Source: Bidens hawaiensis (taxonomy: Eukaryota > Streptophyta > Magnoliopsida > Asterales > Asteraceae). Taken from it: DNA of 64,000 nt. The stretch covers positions 124,001 through 188,000 of the forward strand of contig JAIQDT010004226.1 in the NCBI GenBank assembly GCA_021521415.1, read 5' to 3'. The notes below the pieces were generated by a model that did not search any database, had not been told where the DNA came from, and saw only the letters and a list, made by a program, of their open reading frames with translations. The translations under genes were made by a program, and so were the position numbers. This document shows positions 57,525 to 64,000 of the stretch, one piece after another; the stretch's first letter is position 1; every line of letters begins with the position of its first letter.

Positions 57525-59527
57525 AGCGTCTGAACGCACGGAAGAACATTGACTACGAGTTTCATTCGGAAGATGCTTCTTCGCGGTTTCGAGGTACTCA
57601 ATCGCTTGAATTGCCTACGAGCTTTAGAATTGATGGAACTGATGATGTCAACCAGCTTGAGACTGTTTACCGTAGCTTAGGGTTAGAGAGTGCTGAAGAT
57701 TTAGGCATTCCCATGTCCTCGTGGCAAGCTAGTAAGATCCGCTCGAGTTCGGATCTTCCGAGCTCGAGTTTGAATATTAAAATTGAACAATTACCTGAAA
57801 ATGATGTTAGGGTTAGGGTTAGTGATGGGAATAGAGTTGGGAAGGGGATTAACGGTGTCCGGCCTCCGCTTTTATCTCCTCCATCGATTTCGAAAGCCTT
57901 GTTAAAAAGCTTGTGTGATGAAGAGGAAGAAGCGGAAGAAGGTGATTTGGATAATGTTAGGAGGCGGCTTGAAAGAACGACGCTCTCGACGTTTTGTTCT
58001 TTTACGACTTCGAATGATGATGATTCGTCTAGTACTACCACGGAGCCTCTGTCCAGTGTTTCATCGAATGGTTGCGGGCCGAATATATCCACTGATGGAA
58101 GATTTAGGCATATCAAGATTACGAGCTGGCAAAGGGGACAGCTTTTGGGGCGTGGGTCGTTTGGATCGGTATATGAAGGCATTTGCGAGTATGTGCTTAC
58201 TGTTTATTATTAACAATTTAACACCAGAGAAACATTTTTTACGATTACATTTGTTATTCTTGCAGTAGTGGATATTTTATTGCTGTGAAGGAAGTCTCTT
58301 TGCTTGATCAAGGGGAACAGGGAAGGCAAAGTGTTTTCCAACTTGAACAGGTAAGCAAGGCGTATGCTTTGTACTATTTTAACATCATAGGGTGTAGTTA
58401 TCATATCTGATCTCTGTTTATTTGTACAGGAAATTGCTCTTTTAAGTCAGTTTGAGCATGAAAACATAGTCCGATACTATGGGACTTATAAGGTATTGCT
58501 TTCAATTATTATCAGTTTGATGCTTCATGGGCTTAACCTTCTGTTTTTAAATTATAATATATGAATGAATGTAAATATGTAATAGCTTGATATTTAAATG
58601 ATGCGGTTGGCTTGCAGGACGAGTCAAAGCTGTATATATTTCTTGAGCTTGTGACAAAAGGTTCTCTTTTAAGTCTCTATCAAAGATATCATCTTCTAGA
58701 TTCTCAAGTTTCCTCATACACACGCCAGATCTTACGTGGTCTTAAGTATCTACATGATCGCGATATAGTGCACAGGTACAACTAATTTATGCAACTGGTT
58801 GTACTAGGGGCTTCATAGAGTACATGATTGGCTTCTAATGTCGAAATGTTCTTGTTTGTGTACCAGGGATGTAAAATGTGCAAACATATTAGTCGATGCT
58901 AATGGCTCGGTGAAACTTACAGATTTTGGATTGGCAAAGGTCGCTTCGCTTTTCATTTATTAAATTATTTCCTTGTGATAGTTATTCTTTTTGTCTTAAA
59001 CTATTCATTGTCTTACATAGGCCACTAAATTCAATGACGTGAAATCTTGCAAAGGAACAGCGTTCTGGATGGCTCCTGAGGTTTGTCACAATATATATCT
59101 AGTTTAATTTTTGATTTAATTCTGTTTCTCATTCTGACTTAATGAAATTTGCAGGTTGTTAATCTTAGAAATAAAGGGTATGGACTTGCAGCAGACATAT
59201 GGAGCCTCGGCTGCACCGTCTTGGAGATGTTGACACGTAGTATTCCCTATTCTCCAATGGAATGTGTATGCAACTCTCTCTCTCTCTCATATGCATGTAT
59301 GCATATGGTTATAACTTATAAGTTAATTGACAGCATATTGTTATTGTGGTGATGAACAGATGCCTGCATTATTTAGAATCGGAAGTGGTCGTCCTCCGCC
59401 AGTTCCAGATAACCTTTCGAGAGAAGCAAGGGATTTCATATTTCAGTGCTTTCATGTTAATCCGAAAGACCGCCCGACCGCTGGTCAACTCTTGGACCAT
59501 CCGTTTGTTAGAACATCGCTTCCCTAG
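57461..59527 (+). CDS. MEKK1-type MAP kinase kinase kinase, 8 exons
   Basis: Exons: 57461-58188, 58266-58350, 58430-58492, 58618-58775, 58867-58939, 59021-59080, 59155-59265, 59360-59527 (stop TAG), giving 481 residues; all junctions GT-AG with consistent phase. The N-terminal 219 residues are Ser-rich and acidic (CDEEEEAEEGD) and probably regulatory. The kinase domain starts ITSWQRGQLL and has the P-loop GRGSFGSV (230-237), AVK lysine (251), HRDVKCAN (344-351), DFGLAK (364-369) and APE (387-389). It ends DRPTAGQLLDHPFVRTSLP. These match plant MEKK1-group kinases, which phosphorylate MKKs in stress and immune MAPK cascades. All catalytic residues are present and no lesion was seen. Which MEKK1-4 member it represents is not resolved. 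Confidence 0.94.
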
Positions 59528-59973
59528 TCCACGCATTTGCAGTCTGCATACTCCTTGAAACTTCAGGTTTGAATTCATCATCAAGTAGAACTAAACAAGG
59601 TGTCTGTGTGTGTTTTACACCTATTTTTACACTAACATATTGCGTTATATGCCTTTCTTGTGACAGATGCAATATCTCAAATCATACCTTATGAGGTTAT
59701 GATGAAACTGCAAAGTCCTTTGACTACTTCAGTTTTGGGTCTGGTTAAAGTTCTTATTGGAGCATATCATATTCTTTTCATTGTTTCTCCCTCGGGGACG
59801 GATCTGTTGATGCTGTGAGAAATCTTTCTCGTTCTCTGGCGTTGTGTGTTTGGTTTGTAAATTAATTATTTTGGGTGAATGATAGTTTGTTTGTTTATAG
59901 ATGTAGTTTAAAATGTAAATAAAGGCAGAAAGATTATGTTTGATTAAGTGATGATTAGGAAGCACATATGAGC
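59528..59973 (+). other. Kinase 3' UTR and flank
   Basis: Non-coding sequence following the kinase stop; it likely contains the 3' UTR, with AATAAA-like sequences near 59918 and 59985. No other gene. Confidence 0.5.
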
Positions 59974-60988
59974 TGTTGTATTAGCAATAAATATGATCAA
60001 GGATATCAAGATAAGTTTGTTACTTAGTTATCTTACTAATGTTATCCTAGATTGGTTTGTTATGTGTATTCATTGTATTATATTTAGTAGATAATATTAC
60101 ATAATCAATTCATCATTGAGTTTACCAAATAACACATCGAATAAGACAGCCTCCGGTCCTGCTACTTGCCGCCTACTAGTATTAAGCCATCTTGTTGCAG
60201 TTCTCTCATGACAAAATCGGCAGTTCGGTTTCTAACCTATTCTTGTTAAACTGGTTTCAATGCCGGTCCGGTTCCTAAACAGGTTTTTCTTGACACATTC
60301 CAGCCTAGAGATATTTGCAATTGAGGATGTGGTCACCGACTCACCGTGATACTTTTTGAGGATTTGAGGTTTCTAACACAAAAAATGGTCACTTTCTTAA
60401 TCAAGTATGACCACATTCCTACTCAAAACTCATGGCTGCCGCTCTTGCTACTACTGATAGATTATGTTGCATCGCTCAATTGTTGCCCTCTGGCACGTTA
60501 TAATCATTCGTCCAGGCCTCTGTTATCCCAGTAGTACATTACATTCATGCTAGTCAATTTACATGTTCCTACCATGGCTCATTTTCAGCCCATTAGGCAA
60601 ATTCTTTGATAAGTTGGAGACACTCTATCTACGGCTCTCATACAACATCACTCCTTGTGTATTTGGATGTAGATTTGGCTCATTGTATCAAAACTAGACG
60701 GTCAGCAGATGAGTTCTTTTTTCTGGGTGGCATTAACTAGTAGACATCTTAACAGGCCTTTCACCCCCAATTTTTTGAACATCTCTGTGCCAAGCTTCGT
60801 ATTGATCCTCCGCCTATTCGCTTGAAGGGGGTATTACTGTATTAGTGATGATCAAGGATAATAGATAAGTTGGCTGCTTATGTCCAGTTTGCCTAATAGC
60901 ATATTACCTAAATTAGTTTGTTATTTTATATCCATTCTTTTTTTCGTTTTTCTGAACGGCTTATTTATATCCATTCTATTATATATAG
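59974..60988 (+). mobile_element. Relic Ty1/copia element with degenerate LTRs
   Basis: Two diverged LTR-like segments (about 59974-60098 and 60832-60988) share TGTATTAG, ATGATCAAGGATA, AGATAAGTT and TTTGTTAT. Between them are broken copia RT end and RNase H codons: YITFMLVNLHVPTMAHFQPI near 60540-60600, then LDVDLAHCIKTRRSADEFF near 60670-60720, and IDPPPIRLKGV near 60805. TTGAAGGGGG (60822-60831) is a polypurine tract just before the second LTR. Most of the interior is deleted. Confidence 0.75.
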
Positions 60989-61289
60989 TTGTCGATGCAT
61001 CGTCATCCAATCCTACATGTTAAGCATCCATCTTTAGGAACCATTTTTGCCTATTTGGCATTTTGTAATATCAAAATTTTAACCATTATGTTTTATCATT
61101 TTGATACAAAACAAAAGGGCGATACACAATACACAGGAGAAACATCAGCTGAAAATATAATTCGGTCAAATCACTTTTACCTTAAGAAAGGTCATAAACA
61201 TTGTCTCGCTATCATCAACAGACATGTACAAGCATGAGTATGTAAAACCACAAATGACACCTAACACCTTGAAATGAAGACCTCACTCT

Positions 61290-61564
61290 TTACTCCGAAT
61301 GCGACGTCCAATACACAAGTCCACTACACATCAATTATTATGAATAAGCTAAATATCTTGTTAGTAGGACAAGTAACACATTGTATTTTCAGCAAATAAA
61401 GAAAGACCAACCTAATTAACACAAGCACACACTGCAAAACACCAGCAGTTCCCGTCCAAGCTGAAGGGCCTTCAGGCACAAGTGCATCTTGAATTAACAA
61501 TCCTACTGATGCTGCCAATGAGACAAACGACACAACATACGCTAGAAAAAGCCAAAGTTTCAAC
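61290..61564 (-). CDS. TMEM50 homologue, last two exons (5' part outside window)
   Basis: Exon 61564-61412 encodes LKLWLFLAYVVSFVSLAASV, GLLIQDALVPEGPSAWTGTA and GVLQCVLVLI. Exon 61323-61290 completes SGLVYWTSHSE and stop (TAA 61292-61290). Both introns are GT-AG and phases agree. These match the C-terminal part of plant transmembrane protein 50 homologues, small four-helix membrane proteins of about 135 residues with no settled function. The N-terminal half was not found up to 64000, so the upstream intron is over 2.4 kb or contains exons I missed. Confidence 0.87.
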
Positions 61565-64000
61565 CTGCAATATTACACACAGTTAACGCCAGTTTTTGGG
61601 GCATGGTTGTATAGGACACAATAAAGCACATGGCTGATAGAATACAGTATAAATGCATACAAATTACAACATGAAGGCTATAAGCTAAGCTGAAAACATA
61701 CACGTTTCTAGAAAGATAGCTTACGAATTGGATAAAATGAAGGTTATAAGCTAAGCTAAGCTTACAGAAGACAATAAAAATGTTTGAAAAACACAGGTTC
61801 CCTTTAATAGTCCAATGCCAATGAATAATTTAAAAAAGTGCTCCATGTTAAGTGATTGCTGCACCCATGTCAGCAATCAAGAGTGAAGTACAAACATATA
61901 ATCAAGTAACAAGAATACGAAAAACGTGACACTTGTAGGCTACTTTCAATTTGGGAAAAAAGTTAATCAAGTTAATCTTCCATACTAATCTCAACAAAAC
62001 TCCAGATTAAAGTCGCCTACTCTAACGGATTATTAGTGTTCCTAAAAAGATAAACCTCTAAAGAATTAAAGGTAAGAATGTAAAATACGTATCAAAATAT
62101 GATATAATCGTCTTAACAATTTTAACATACATGATACATCAACATCAAATTCTCGATGTTGTTCTTAACAATGAGGTCCAGAATAATCAAGAAATTGTAC
62201 ATGGTACAAGAAAGCCTTTACATTTCTAAAGCAGATCTAATCTAGGTTTTTTTAAGCTTGGAGATATTTGGAATCAACACAAAGTGCCTAGGGATACTGG
62301 GGTCTGGGGCTTCTATGTGGATATGATACTGACAACCCATGATCCATGTTATATGCTCGCTACTAAATTCTTCATCTAATGACATCAAAAAACATTTCTG
62401 TTGGCACATTCAATATCAGGTTGATGGATTTACATTTCAACAATGAGATAGTGATCCACATATTCAGAGAACCTTTCGTTAGCAGACCATATGCATTAGC
62501 GTAATGCAGTAAACTGACAATATGTTTGTGATGTGGTTGTCCCGGATCTCAAGGATATTAATAGTATTTTGAAAACCTTATTAAGTTACACAACTTGATC
62601 ATATCAGCACCAGACGTGATTTAGATCTGATTTTATCTTCCATGTTCCAGGTTTGCTTAAGGGTCCATATTTAGACTAGTAGGCCTAAATGGTAGCAGAT
62701 CAAGTAAGAATGTAAGATGTACACACCTTTGACTTTAGAACTTTAGATATGGGCAATAACGTGTGGTGTCCAATATTACTATTAAGTGTTAATATTATTA
62801 TGCGCCTTACCTAGCTCAGGCATATACCTGACATTAAGCTGCTGAACACAGTTAGGCACCATGATAACTATGGTAGATACATACGTAAGTAGTGTAAAAA
62901 TGATAGGATTCGATTCTGGTTAATGGCAATGGAAATTGAATGAAGTAACATAAACTGAAACTAGAAATGATATGAAGAAGATGATCCTGTCGGATCTTAC
63001 AGACACAATAGACTAACACCGAATTGTTACCAGGACTATGCCCTCTCTAAATGCTAAGCAGAGAGCCTAAAAAACTGAATAACACTCTCCTTGCCCCCTA
63101 AGGAGTCATTGATACCTATCTATAGAATATAAGTTGCACTTGACACCCTCCTAAAAGTGACAAATGACATTTAGACTAGAAACTAGAACATGATTCCTAT
63201 CAACAACACACAAAAAAAAACCTTGGTAGCCTAAGAAAACAATTTCCTGTAAGAGCATACCCTTGTAAAATTGTGATGCCTAAAATCAGCATAAACACAA
63301 CTTGTTACTCTATGAACAAGCTGTAATCTCTATAGAGATTAGACTTACATGAACTGAGTAAACCATTACTAATTAAACTAGCGTCACCAAAAAAAAAAAA
63401 AAAAAGAAAGAAAGATAATTTTTGTCTACAGCAACGAAAATAGAGTTACTGGTTTACTTTATCTATGGACTGTTTAATAGACCCCCCCCCCCCTTTTTAT
63501 CTGTGCCCAATATTGTTTCGTTATTAAATCCATTTATGATAACTGCCCGCAGATCCCAAATCCTCATCACCATCATCCCTACACTACCCAAAATTAACAT
63601 GATGTCAAACAAAAAAAATAGCAGCTAAGCAACACAATACAAACATGGTGCATATTCATTCTCAATCAGCCATCAACATAGCATGGCATACTCCATCCAG
63701 CTCAAACTAAGCGTGTCATTTCATAAAAGTGCATACACTTAAAAGAATTTAGAATGATGAATGCTTTGAAATGTAAATTACCGTACGTACATAGATCACT
63801 ACCGAACTCATTTTCCAACAAACATTTAAAAGATAAAACAATGAAAGATCATAAAAGGGTTAATAGATATTAACCGTGAAAATAGATCAAAATCAAACAT
63901 TGCGAAAGGCATTCATTTTGTTAAGTAAAACACACTACAATAACAAAAGGTATAGAATCATAATTAACTTCCTCATCCACATTCAAAAAAAAATAATAAG
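61565..64000 (-). other. Probable long intron of the TMEM50 homologue
   Basis: No exon or other gene was recognised. It contains A-runs at 63390-63408, a C-run at 63482-63493 and a diverged AAGGCTATAAGCTAAGCTGAAA/AAGGTTATAAGCTAAGC direct repeat (61671 and 61740). The sequence is AT-rich to the window end. Confidence 0.4.

Noticed and set aside
57667..58182. 171-codon minus-strand ORF across kinase exon 1
   Set aside because: Shadow of the serine-rich kinase N-terminus.

Overview
The window is plant nuclear DNA. Its genes have many introns with GT-AG junctions and encode plant-type proteins (MLH1, an FBH/bHLH80-81-type factor, a MEKK1-type MAPKKK, a LEA/TMEM205 protein, a TMEM50 homologue). 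They sit in AT-rich DNA full of LTR retrotransposons, hAT elements, MITEs and non-LTR fragments. The host is a eudicot; Asteraceae is my tentative guess from the look of the repeats, not a proven call.

Layout. 1-8.8 kb is the 3' part of a Ty3/gypsy element of the Tat lineage: an open pol (RT, two RNase H domains, integrase), then a seven-exon gene on the opposite strand with its own TATA box and duplicated G-boxes, then a polypurine tract and a 3' LTR. 10.3-13.4 kb is a decayed non-LTR retrotransposon with a C-terminal CCHC plus restriction-like endonuclease (RLE) region. Two 5'-truncated relatives lie at 13.6-13.9 kb and 55.0 kb. 16.6-20.1 kb is a hAT element with a broken transposase, terminal inverted repeats and an 8-bp target duplication. 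24.2-29.9 kb (minus) holds MLH1 in 16 exons, with a 1-nt frameshift in exon 4 and a lost splice acceptor before exon 13. 30-41 kb is gene-free and full of MITEs, including one with roughly 300-bp inverted arms.

41.25-43.19 kb (plus) is a five-exon bHLH gene. 45.7-49.7 kb is a Ty1/copia element with an internal deletion. 50.4-53.0 kb (minus) is a two-exon LEA/TMEM205 gene with ABRE-like sites upstream. 57.46-59.53 kb (plus) is an eight-exon MEKK1-type kinase gene with an overlapping upstream ORF. 59.97-60.99 kb is a relic copia element. 61.29-61.56 kb (minus) holds the last two exons of a TMEM50 homologue whose 5' part lies outside the window.

The host genes do not form an operon or obvious pathway. 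The main points are the two independent lesions in MLH1, the RLE-type non-LTR family, the antisense gene with its own promoter inside the Tat element, and a small hAT family carrying tRNA-like Pol III boxes. Splice sites were placed by reading frame and family resemblance from memory; no alignment or search was run.
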